Positions 1 through 6,380 of a stretch of DNA of 10,738 bases are shown piece after piece. A program made the translations under genes and the position numbers. The stretch spans positions 1 to 10,738 of the forward strand of contig JAUPKO010000918.1 of assembly GCA_030837395.1 (NCBI GenBank). Reading direction: 5' to 3'. Position 1 is the first letter of the stretch, and the number at the start of each line of letters is the position of its first letter. A model generated the notes under the pieces. The model was given only the letters and a program-made list of their open reading frames with translations, made no database searches and was not told the origin of the DNA. Source of the stretch: Actinomycetota bacterium. GTDB lineage: Bacteria > Actinomycetota > Actinomycetes > S36-B12 > UBA10799.

Positions 1-1512
1 CATCGCAAGACGTGGGACTACCGGCAGGATCAACTGCCCACGACCCATCCCATAGCCGCCGACATGGTGGATCTCGACACGCTGTACACCAACTTCGACG
101 GCATCACCTACGCCAAGGGAGCCTCGTCGCTCAAGCAGCTGGTGGCGTTCGTCGGCGAGGACGAGTTCCTCGCCGGAGTGGGCGCCTACTTCCGCCTCCA
201 CGAATTCTCGAACACCGAATTCGCCGATCTGCTCGCCGCCCTGGAGCAGGCCTCCGGCCGGGACCTGAGCGACTGGGCTCAGGCTTGGCTGCAAACCCCC
301 GGGGTCAACCTGATCAGACCGGTCAGCGAGGTAGCCCCGGACGGGACCTACACCTCGGTGGTACTCGAGCAGCACCCGCCGAGTTCACCCGATGGCGTCG
401 CCCCGACCCTGCGTCCGCACCGGTTGGCGGTCGGGCTCTACGACCGCGAAGGTGATCGGCTGGTGCGCAGGGAGCGGATCGAAGTCGATCTGGCCGGCGA
501 GGTCACCGAGATCGATCAGTTGCGCGGCGTGCGCCAGCCCGATCTGCTGCTGGTCAACGACGACGACCTCACCTACGCCAAGGTGCGTCTTGACAGTCGA
601 TCGATGGGCGCGGCCGTGGACGGGTTGGCAGGCCTGGACGATCCCCTGGCCCGGGCGCTGATCTGGGGTGCGGCCTGGGACATGACCCGGGATGCCGAAC
701 TGCCCGCCTCGGAGTTCGTCGCCCTGGTGGCGGCGAGTATCGGTGCCGAGTCGGACGTGGGTTTGGTGGGGCAGGTGCTGCGCCAGGTGCTCGGCGCGGT
801 CACGCTCTACGGGGACCCGAGCCAGCGGGTGCACTACTCGGAGTTACTGGCTGCGGCCGTGACCGAGGCGCTGCACGCCGCCGAACCAGGCAGTGACCAC
901 CAGCTGGCCTACCTGCGAGGGCTCATCTCGTTCGCGGGCAGCGGCGATATCGCCTTCCTGCGCGGCCTGCTCACTGGGGAGGCCTCGGTGCCCGGGCTTG
1001 CCGTTGACACCGACGTGCGGTGGTCGCTGGTGACTCGGTTGGTGGCCCTTGGAGCAGCCGGGGAGGACACCATCGCGGCGCAGGAGGCGCAGGATCAGTC
1101 GGCCGCCGGTCGTCGACGCGCCATCACTGCGCGCTGCGCCGCCCCGGATCTCGGCGCCAAACAGAGCGCCTGGGAGTCGGCCCTGCACGACGCGTCGCTG
1201 CCCAACGCCTCCCTGCAATCGACGATCGCCGGCATCACCCAGCCGTTCCAGGGCGACCTCATGCGACCGTTCATCGAGCGGTACTTCGCGGCCGTGCCGG
1301 AGATCGCCGCCAGCCGCACCAACGAGATCACCCAGTTGATCGTCACGGGGCTCTACCCGTCGATGGTGGTGGACGCCACGACGATCACTCGCACCGACGT
1401 GTTCCTCGACTCGCACCCGGAGTTGTCCGCCGGTGTGCGCCGCCTGTTGATCGAGGGCCGCGACGCCGTGGCACGATCTGTGCGGTGCGTGGCGCGCGAC
1501 CGGCAGGGCTGA
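1..1512 (+). CDS. pepN: Aminopeptidase N (M1 zinc metallopeptidase), C-terminal part, 5' end outside window
   Basis: The frame is open from the first base, so the Met codon at 64 is internal and the gene starts upstream of the window. About 503 residues are visible. They begin in the last part of the catalytic domain: LPTTHPIAADM is followed by FDGITYAKG, whose Tyr (codon 109-111) matches the transition-state-stabilising Tyr of M1 enzymes. The zinc motif HExxH with its distal Glu would lie upstream and cannot be seen. The rest is the long alpha-helical C-terminal domain (ERAP1-C type), ending with the typical LRR-like segment VRRLLIEGRDAVARSV. Family knowledge: cytosolic enzymes that remove N-terminal amino acids from peptides. 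The gene stands alone on the plus strand and converges on the DUF5130 gene. The family call is firm. Activity cannot be judged without the zinc site. Confidence 0.93.
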   Translation, partial: HRKTWDYRQDQLPTTHPIAADMVDLDTLYTNFDGITYAKGASSLKQLVAFVGEDEFLAGVGAYFRLHEFSNTEFADLLAALEQASGRDLSDWAQAWLQTPGVNLIRPVSEVAPDGTYTSVVLEQHPPSSPDGVAPTLRPHRLAVGLYDREGDRLVRRERIEVDLAGEVTEIDQLRGVRQPDLLLVNDDDLTYAKVRLDSRSMGAAVDGLAGLDDPLARALIWGAAWDMTRDAELPASEFVALVAASIGAESDVGLVGQVLRQVLGAVTLYGDPSQRVHYSELLAAAVTEALHAAEPGSDHQLAYLRGLISFAGSGDIAFLRGLLTGEASVPGLAVDTDVRWSLVTRLVALGAAGEDTIAAQEAQDQSAAGRRRAITARCAAPDLGAKQSAWESALHDASLPNASLQSTIAGITQPFQGDLMRPFIERYFAAVPEIAASRTNEITQLIVTGLYPSMVVDATTITRTDVFLDSHPELSAGVRRLLIEGRDAVARSVRCVARDRQG

Positions 1513-1528
1513 ACTCAGTCGCGCGGGG

Positions 1529-1541
1529 CCGCCTCAGGCGG
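1529..1541. other. Short inverted repeat between convergent genes
   Basis: CCGCC-TCA-GGCGG is a perfect five-base-pair stem with a three-base loop, centred on the stop codon of the DUF5130 gene and lying just after the pepN stop. It could help end transcription from both sides. The stem is short, there is no T-run, and such GC palindromes are common at this base composition, so this is weak. Confidence 0.2.
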
Positions 1542-1923
1542 GTTCGTCGGTGAACAGGCTGGGCGCGTGGGTGGCCTGCTCCCCCAGGACCACCAGCCCG
1601 GCCCGCAAGCCGCCAGGGATGTCGCCTTGGGAGAACCGCGACGACATGGTGAGGATGGCCAGGCGGCAGCGATCATCGGGCAGCCAGCGCCTGGCTTCCG
1701 CACCGGTCACGATGTCGACCGCGCGCGCCTCCGGATCCACCGCGACGAGCACGGACGAAGCTGAGGTCGGCATGGCGGCGTGCATGGCCACGGCGGTCGC
1801 GCGACCGTCTGCCAACGCGCCAACGTAGGCAGCGAACTGCAACCCACTGGTGCGCTCGGCCAATTCAACCGCACGCTCGATGTCGTTCATCTGGCTTGCG
1901 CTGAACGGCTCACCACTGGCCAT
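1534..1923 (-). CDS. DUF5130 family protein
   Basis: A 129-residue soluble protein with no signal peptide or membrane segment. It matches the actinobacterial DUF5130 pattern: an N-terminal helix (SASQMNDIERAVELAERT), a strand (LQFAAYVG), a central strand-turn region (SSVLVAVDPEARAVDIVTG), then RRWLPDDRC and a C-terminal GDIPGGLRAGLVVLGEQ. The order resembles TPM-like folds, but that is only an impression and no function is known to me. The ATG at 1923 is chosen because AGGAGG lies five bases upstream. The in-frame GTG at 1929 overlaps that Shine-Dalgarno and is unlikely. The gene overlaps the small membrane protein gene by 14 bases and converges on pepN. The same pair of neighbours is recalled from mycobacteria (Rv2467/Rv2468c). 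Identity as DUF5130 is fairly sure; role unknown. Confidence 0.85.
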   Translation of the reverse strand: MASGEPFSASQMNDIERAVELAERTSGLQFAAYVGALADGRATAVAMHAAMPTSASSVLVAVDPEARAVDIVTGAEARRWLPDDRCRLAILTMSSRFSQGDIPGGLRAGLVVLGEQATHAPSLFTDEPA

Positions 1924-2179
1924 GGGCACCTCCTACGGTCGGGCCTGCTACGTCGACCTGCGAACCGGCGGCGATCGCCACCACACCCTCGGGCACCTGC
2001 ACCCCGGGCCGACCGAACCACATCGGCTCGTCGAGCCACGGCTGGCCAGGGCGCCACCGTCCGGCGCGGCTCCACTGCGGACCCAACACAGCCAGCACCA
2101 CGATCACAATCACCAGCAACGGCAGGCCGATCAACAGTGCCGCCGTCCCGGCTGTTCCCATCGCTACGAGGAGTTCCAC
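1910..2179 (-). CDS. Small single-pass membrane protein, unknown function
   Basis: About 89 residues with one strong hydrophobic helix near residues 7-31 (TAALLIGLPLLVIVIVVLAV). A polar tail follows with SRAGRWRPGQPW and EPMWFG, then a Gly/Val-rich end finishing GGAHGQW. The Arg residues after the helix suggest a cytoplasmic tail. I do not recognise a named family. The motif-like Trp/Pro/Gly tail suggests a conserved protein rather than a chance frame. The start is uncertain. GTG at 2179 has GGTGA four bases upstream and puts the helix near the N-terminus. GTG at 2215 would add 12 residues and lie 20 bases after malQ, but lacks a good Shine-Dalgarno. ATG at 2161 is also in frame. Its 3' end overlaps the DUF5130 gene by 14 bases, so the two are probably coupled. 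Confidence 0.7.
   Translation of the reverse strand: MELLVAMGTAGTAALLIGLPLLVIVIVVLAVLGPQWSRAGRWRPGQPWLDEPMWFGRPGVQVPEGVVAIAAGSQVDVAGPTVGGAHGQW
1929..1934 (-). promoter_or_regulatory. Shine-Dalgarno for DUF5130 gene
   Basis: Reverse-strand AGGAGG, extending to AGGAGGTG, stands five bases before ATG at 1923. It decides that start over the GTG at 1929, which lies within the extended motif. It sits inside the last codons of the upstream small membrane protein, so the two genes are probably translated from one message. Confidence 0.75.
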
Positions 2180-2183
2180 CCTG

Positions 2184-2188
2184 TCACC
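2184..2188 (-). promoter_or_regulatory. Possible Shine-Dalgarno for small membrane protein
   Basis: Reverse-strand GGTGA lies four bases before GTG at 2179 and matches the 3' part of the consensus AGGAGGTGA. It is moderate only, and is the reason for preferring 2179 over the GTG at 2215. Confidence 0.4.
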
Positions 2189-2235
2189 GTAGACGATGAC
2201 CGCAGGGTCTCGCACGGGTTGCCCCCGGCGCCCCG

Positions 2236-4533
2236 TCAGCCGCCGACGGCAGCCACCAGACGACGCAACAGATCCGACCCGACCAGTTCCTCCAGGGTGA
2301 CGGCATTGCCCTCGCCGTCACACAGGGGAATGCGCCAGTTGGGGTACTCCTGATCGGTGCCGGGCTGGTTCTGCGGGCGCACATCGCCCACAGTGTCGGG
2401 CAGGGCGATCGATACCAGTCGACATGGCGACCGGGCCACCAGCCGATGCAGCGCCACCACCAGATCGGCGATGCCCGCGTCCGGGCGTAACAACCCCCGC
2501 TGCGTGAGGTCCGCACGCCAATCCGCGAGTTCGGACTCGAAGGCGGCCCACTCAGCCTCCTCACCACCGGCCAACAGCCCGAGGTCGGCGCGCACCTTGA
2601 TGTGCTCGCCGGCCAAGTACGCCGCACTAGGCGGCAGGTCGTGCACGGTCACCGAGACCATCGACCCCCAGCGCCAGTTCTCGACCGGCCGGATCCAGCC
2701 GTTGCTTCGTTCGAACCACAGGATCGTCGTGCCGAGGATGCCGCGGTCGCCCAACAACTGCTGCACCCACTCCTCGACGGTGCCCAGGTCCTCGCCGATC
2801 AGCACGGCTCCGGCCCGATGCGCCTCGAGCACCAGTATGTTGACCAGGGCCTCATGGTCGAACTTGACGAAGGTGCCCGCGTAGGCCGGCATGCCTTTGG
2901 GTATCCACCACAGCCGGAACAATCCGAGCACGTGATCCAGGCGCAGCGCGCCGGCGTTGCGCAGCACGGTGCGCAACATGTCGCGGTAGGGGACGAACCC
3001 GGCTTCGGCCAGCGTGTCCGGGCGCCACGGCGGCTGCGACCAGTTCTGCCCCATCTGGTTATAGACATCCGGCGGTGCGCCGACCGTCACTCCCCCGGCG
3101 AGCACATCCTGCAGCGCCCAGGCGTCCGCACCGGTGGGGTGCACCCCGACTGCGAGGTCGTGCAGAATGCCCAGGCGCATACCCGCCTGCCGGGCGGTGT
3201 GCTGACATTCGGCCAACTGCTGGTCCGCCACCCACTGCAGCCAGCAGTAGAAGTCGATCCGAGCTTCGTGTTCGGCGTGGAACTTCGTGATCGCCGGCGA
3301 GTGCGGCTTCTGGTATTCCGCGGGCCAATCGGTGAAGACCTGCCCGTACTCCTCGACCAGTGCGCACCACGTGCCGAAGTCGATCAGGCCCTGCCCCTCG
3401 GCGTTGAGGAACGCCCGATACTGCGCCTGTCGTCCCGGGCTGCGCGATACCCGCCAGACCACCTCCAAGGCAGCCTTCTTGGCCGCCCAGGTGGCGTCGC
3501 GATCGAGTAGGTCGGCGCTGGTGTTCGCCGGCCTCACCGCCGCCCCGAGCTCGCGGAGGGTGTGGATGTCGGCCGCGTCGAGGTACGCGAACTCGGGCAC
3601 GTCCTCGACGCGGATGTAAATGGGGTTGAAGAACCGGCGGGTGACCGGCAGGTACGGCGAAGGCGCCATCGGGGCGGTCGGCTCCGCCGCGTGCAACGGG
3701 TTGACCTGCACGAAGTCGGCACCGAGGTCATTGCCGCTCCAGGCCGCCAGATCCGCCAGATCGCCGAAGTCGCCCAGGCCCCAGGACCGGGCCGAGCGCA
3801 TTGAATACAACTGTACGGCCAGTCCCCAGCCGGTCTGGTGATGAAACGACTCGGGCAGCTCGAGCCGGGTCGGCGCCACAACCAGGGGGCACTCGGCACG
3901 CGCGGTGTGGGTCTCGGCATGCAGCGTGTGCCACCCCAGCGGGAGGTCGCCGGGCAACCTGAAACTGGCCTCGCCCACCGGGCCCGAGTCAAGATACTGC
4001 GGCGGGGTCCAGTTCTCGACCTGCGTGAGGTCATGCCGGTAGCCGCCGTCCTCCAACTCGATCCACATCCGCACCGGCTCGCCATGCTGCACGTGAACCC
4101 AGGTGACGGCCTCCGTGTGCTGGCGCATAACGAAGACCGGCGGCAGCATGCGGTGCCAGTGCTCCAGCCGCTTATCGGCCAGGGCCTGCTCACATGCCTC
4201 CGGGGTGGCGGCATCGACGCCGAAGGAGGCCAGCACCGCCTGCACTGTCACGGCTGACACCCGCTGCAGGCGACCCGCCTGGTCCCAATACTCGGTGGCG
4301 ACTCCGAAAGCATGCGCCAATCGGCCGAGTTCGGGACCCACCTCGAGGTAGGGCGGCGCCACCAGGGCCGGAGCCGGCTCGGACTCGTGCTGCACGGGGG
4401 CAAGCAGCGCCGCAGCGGCCGAGTCGGAGTGCTCGGATCCCTCGGCCGAGGCCATGGGGACCGGCGCCGGTGTGGATTCGACCTCGGTCGCTGTCTGTGT
4501 GGTCACCACAGACCTGGGCGTCGTGCGTGCCAT
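2236..4533 (-). CDS. malQ: 4-alpha-glucanotransferase (amylomaltase, GH77)
   Basis: 765 residues. The enzyme moves alpha-1,4-glucan segments between maltodextrins, releasing glucose, in the cytosol. The GH77 catalytic set is complete: nucleophile Asp533 in LRLDHVLG, acid/base Glu581 in GEDLGTV and the third Asp632 in VHDLPPS. Other family blocks are QLYSMRSARSWGLGDFGDL (242-260), PSPYLPVTRRFFNPIYI (291-307) and the C-terminal PGTDQEYPNWRIPL (724-737). Residues about 67-220 form the extra N-terminal region of the longer bacterial MalQ type. Residues 1-62 are unusual: rich in Ala, Pro, Ser, Thr and Glu, low complexity, probably disordered. The ATG at 4533 is supported by GAGGAGG seven bases upstream; the internal Met at residue 27 has no Shine-Dalgarno. 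The gene overlaps the amidase by 31 bases. No other maltose or glycogen gene is visible nearby, so the neighbours do not show which glucan pathway it serves. Confidence 0.97.
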   Translation of the reverse strand: MARTTPRSVVTTQTATEVESTPAPVPMASAEGSEHSDSAAAALLAPVQHESEPAPALVAPPYLEVGPELGRLAHAFGVATEYWDQAGRLQRVSAVTVQAVLASFGVDAATPEACEQALADKRLEHWHRMLPPVFVMRQHTEAVTWVHVQHGEPVRMWIELEDGGYRHDLTQVENWTPPQYLDSGPVGEASFRLPGDLPLGWHTLHAETHTARAECPLVVAPTRLELPESFHHQTGWGLAVQLYSMRSARSWGLGDFGDLADLAAWSGNDLGADFVQVNPLHAAEPTAPMAPSPYLPVTRRFFNPIYIRVEDVPEFAYLDAADIHTLRELGAAVRPANTSADLLDRDATWAAKKAALEVVWRVSRSPGRQAQYRAFLNAEGQGLIDFGTWCALVEEYGQVFTDWPAEYQKPHSPAITKFHAEHEARIDFYCWLQWVADQQLAECQHTARQAGMRLGILHDLAVGVHPTGADAWALQDVLAGGVTVGAPPDVYNQMGQNWSQPPWRPDTLAEAGFVPYRDMLRTVLRNAGALRLDHVLGLFRLWWIPKGMPAYAGTFVKFDHEALVNILVLEAHRAGAVLIGEDLGTVEEWVQQLLGDRGILGTTILWFERSNGWIRPVENWRWGSMVSVTVHDLPPSAAYLAGEHIKVRADLGLLAGGEEAEWAAFESELADWRADLTQRGLLRPDAGIADLVVALHRLVARSPCRLVSIALPDTVGDVRPQNQPGTDQEYPNWRIPLCDGEGNAVTLEELVGSDLLRRLVAAVGG

Positions 4534-5921
4534 GGCCTGGCCTCCTCAAGTTGTGCGGACAAGGTGATGAGCAGTGCTTCGTCGTCCCGGCGTCCTGCGA
4601 ACTGCACGCCGACCGGCAAGCCATCCGGTGTCCAGTTCAGCGGTAGGTTGATCGAGGGCTGGCCGGTGACGTTGTAGACGGCTGTGTAGCTGGCCCACTG
4701 CTTCTGCGCTTCGAAGTCGGCTGCGGGATCCGCGTCGTCGCGCATGGAACCGACCCGGAACGGCACGTCGGCGGCGGTCGGTGAGAGCACCACATCGAAG
4801 TCCTCGCTGGCGATCATCGAGTCGCGGGCTTTCCGGCGGATCGCCGCCACCGCCGCCGCGAGGTCACCGGCGGTGCGACCTGCGGCCCTGCCGCGCAGGT
4901 AGCGGGTCAGCGGGGTGAAGCTCGCCATGACCGCGGGTGGGAAGTCCTGACTGTCGGCCAACCCCGCCCACAGGGTCTCGAACAGCGGGACCGCATCGTG
5001 GCCCAGCGGCGGAGCAATCTCGACCACCTCGTGGCCCAACTCGACGAGCAGCGCCACGGTGTCCTGTACCGCCGTCACCACCGGTGCACTGGGCTCGGTG
5101 ACGCCGATCACCGGTTGGGTGTAGTAGCCGATCCGCAATGTGGGCGCGGGACGATCCGCCGCCGCCAGGAAAGTCCCGTGCACCGGCATGGCACGGTAGG
5201 GCTCGCCCACAGCGTGGAAGGCCGACATCACGTCGAGCAAGGCGGCGGCATCGCGCACGTTGCGGGCCAGCGGCCCCATGACCGTCAAGTCACCCACCGA
5301 GTAGTCATAGGGGCCCGTGCTCACCCGGCCGCGGGACGGCTTGATGCCCACCAGACCGCACACGGCCGACGGCAGCCGGACCGATCCTCCCCCGTCGCTG
5401 CCCTGGGCCACCGGCGCGAGACCAGCAGCCACCGCGCCGGCGGCGCCACCTGACGAACCCGACGCCGACCGGTTCAGATCCCATGGCGTCCGCGCGGGGC
5501 GGCGGCCATCTGGTTCGGTGTAACACGGCAGGCCGAATTCGGGAGTGTTCGTCTTGCCCGTGAACACCAACCCGCCGGCCCGCAAGGCGGTCACCACGTT
5601 CGAGTCGACATCGAAGACGACATTCAGGTCCGGATTGCCGAACGACGTCGGCACCCCCGCGATCACATCCAGGTCCTTCACCGGGCACACCACACCGAAC
5701 AGGGGTGACTGCGCCGGGACCCCTCCGGCGCGGACCGCATCGTCTGCGGCGCGGGCCTGGTCGCGCGCCAACTCGGGTAGGAGCCGGACGAAGGCGCCGA
5801 CGTCATCGCCCAATGCCTCACTGCGCGCCAGGTAATGGTCGGTCAATTCCAGGGCCGACACCTCACCGGCAGCGATGGCCCGGCCCTGCTCGAGGGCGGT
5901 CAGATCATGCAGTTCGGCCAT
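4503..5921 (-). CDS. Amidase, amidase-signature (AS) family
   Basis: 472 residues, a usual length for this family of cytosolic amide hydrolases with a Ser-cisSer-Lys triad. The catalytic Lys82 is in FGVVCPVKDL. The signature runs SASGSSGGAAGAVAAG and then GSDGGGSVRLPS, giving cis-Ser156 and nucleophile Ser180 with the standard spacing of 24. TGKTNTPEFG (121-130) and the C-terminal NVTGQPSINLPLNW and GLPVGVQFAG blocks are also typical. The sequence does not show the substrate. No gatB or gatC neighbour is seen and the sequence reads as a general amidase, so a GatA role is unlikely. ATG at 5921 has no Shine-Dalgarno, and a TAGCGT box lies just upstream, which would fit a leaderless message. The 3' end overlaps malQ by 31 bases. 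Mycobacterial AmiB2/AmiC-like enzymes are the nearest named group I would compare it to, but I assign no symbol. Confidence 0.94.
   Translation of the reverse strand: MAELHDLTALEQGRAIAAGEVSALELTDHYLARSEALGDDVGAFVRLLPELARDQARAADDAVRAGGVPAQSPLFGVVCPVKDLDVIAGVPTSFGNPDLNVVFDVDSNVVTALRAGGLVFTGKTNTPEFGLPCYTEPDGRRPARTPWDLNRSASGSSGGAAGAVAAGLAPVAQGSDGGGSVRLPSAVCGLVGIKPSRGRVSTGPYDYSVGDLTVMGPLARNVRDAAALLDVMSAFHAVGEPYRAMPVHGTFLAAADRPAPTLRIGYYTQPVIGVTEPSAPVVTAVQDTVALLVELGHEVVEIAPPLGHDAVPLFETLWAGLADSQDFPPAVMASFTPLTRYLRGRAAGRTAGDLAAAVAAIRRKARDSMIASEDFDVVLSPTAADVPFRVGSMRDDADPAADFEAQKQWASYTAVYNVTGQPSINLPLNWTPDGLPVGVQFAGRRDDEALLITLSAQLEEARPWHARRPGLW
4541..4547 (-). promoter_or_regulatory. Strong Shine-Dalgarno for malQ, inside amidase gene
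   Basis: Reverse-strand GAGGAGG stands seven bases before the malQ ATG at 4533, within the last codons of the amidase. This fixes the malQ start, and so the long N-terminal extension, and suggests malQ is translated from the amidase message. Confidence 0.75.
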
Positions 5922-5928
5922 TTGGCCA

Positions 5929-5934
5929 ACGCTA
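5929..5934 (-). promoter_or_regulatory. Possible -10 box for leaderless amidase transcript
   Basis: Reverse-strand TAGCGT ends seven bases before the A of ATG 5921. That would place the transcription start at or next to the start codon. There is no Shine-Dalgarno between, and leaderless messages are common in actinobacteria. No convincing -35 is seen. This is inference from weak sequence. Confidence 0.3.
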
Positions 5935-5982
5935 GGGTTTCCAGCCGAATCTTGCCCGACGAACCGGTGAAACTCCTGCGAC

Positions 5983-6300
5983 TCAATGCTTGGCGGCGCG
6001 GGCGGCCCGCGCCGTCTTGCGGCGATCGCGCATCATCACACCCCCGCCGCCGACAACAACGCCGAGCACGAAGATCACCAACAGTGCCACCACCAGCGGC
6101 GCCGTGGCCGAGAAGAACAAGAAGTTCACCTCCGTCGGGTCGCGGTTGATCAGCAGGAAGATCACCACGTAGCCGACCAGCAGCCCCCACAACGTGGGCT
6201 TGATGTAGCGGGTCATGGCGCGCGACGACGGCCGGTTGCCGAATGTGTCAACCCGCCGACCGCCCGCTTCCGCGCCGGAACCATCACTTGGCTCTGCCAT
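5983..6300 (-). CDS. Small two-helix membrane protein, LapA/DUF1049 domain
   Basis: 105 residues. A polar N-terminal stretch of about 30 residues (GSGAEAGGRR) leads to a first membrane helix near 35-52 (LWGLLVGYVVIFLL). The short loop INRDPTEVNFLFFSATAPL is diagnostic of the LapA domain. A second helix lies near 67-90 (VVALLVIFVLGVVVGGG), then a basic tail RDRRKTARAARAAKH. Arg and Lys on both ends put both termini in the cytoplasm with a short outside loop. In Gram-negatives the domain is linked to lipopolysaccharide assembly. In an actinobacterium that role cannot apply, and the function is unknown. ATG at 6300 has AGAGGTGA four bases upstream. The gene lies 61 bases before the amidase. Confidence 0.87.
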   Translation of the reverse strand: MAEPSDGSGAEAGGRRVDTFGNRPSSRAMTRYIKPTLWGLLVGYVVIFLLINRDPTEVNFLFFSATAPLVVALLVIFVLGVVVGGGGVMMRDRRKTARAARAAKH

Positions 6301-6304
6301 CGTG

Positions 6305-6312
6305 TCACCTCT
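6305..6312 (-). promoter_or_regulatory. Shine-Dalgarno for LapA-domain gene
   Basis: Reverse-strand AGAGGTGA stands four bases before ATG at 6300, a good match that supports this start. Confidence 0.6.
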
Positions 6313-6339
6313 GCTTCTGCCGGCCCGTCGCCATCGGCC

Positions 6340-6345
6340 AGCCTA
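6340..6345 (-). promoter_or_regulatory. Possible -10 box for LapA-domain gene
   Basis: Reverse-strand TAGGCT fits the actinobacterial TAnnnT -10 pattern and would give a leader of about 30 bases before ATG at 6300. It lies in the 80-base gap after the EAL gene, the only real intergenic space near here. No clear -35 is visible at 16-18 bases upstream, so the call is tentative. Confidence 0.35.
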
Positions 6346-6380
6346 GCGGGCACGCACGCCGCCGGCGCGGACTTCGCCCA

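Noticed and set aside
64..1512. Reading the aminopeptidase as a complete 482-residue gene starting at 64
   Set aside because: The frame is open to the left edge and the codons before 64 encode conserved M1 sequence (LPTTHPIAAD), so the Met is internal and the gene is cut by the window.
2602..3510. Plus-strand open frame of 302 codons inside malQ
   Set aside because: It is antisense to conserved catalytic parts of MalQ and has no domain or convincing ribosome site.
6360..6367. CGCCGGCG palindrome after the EAL gene as a terminator
   Set aside because: It is only eight bases with no loop, no T-run and no longer stem; such palindromes are frequent in GC-rich DNA.
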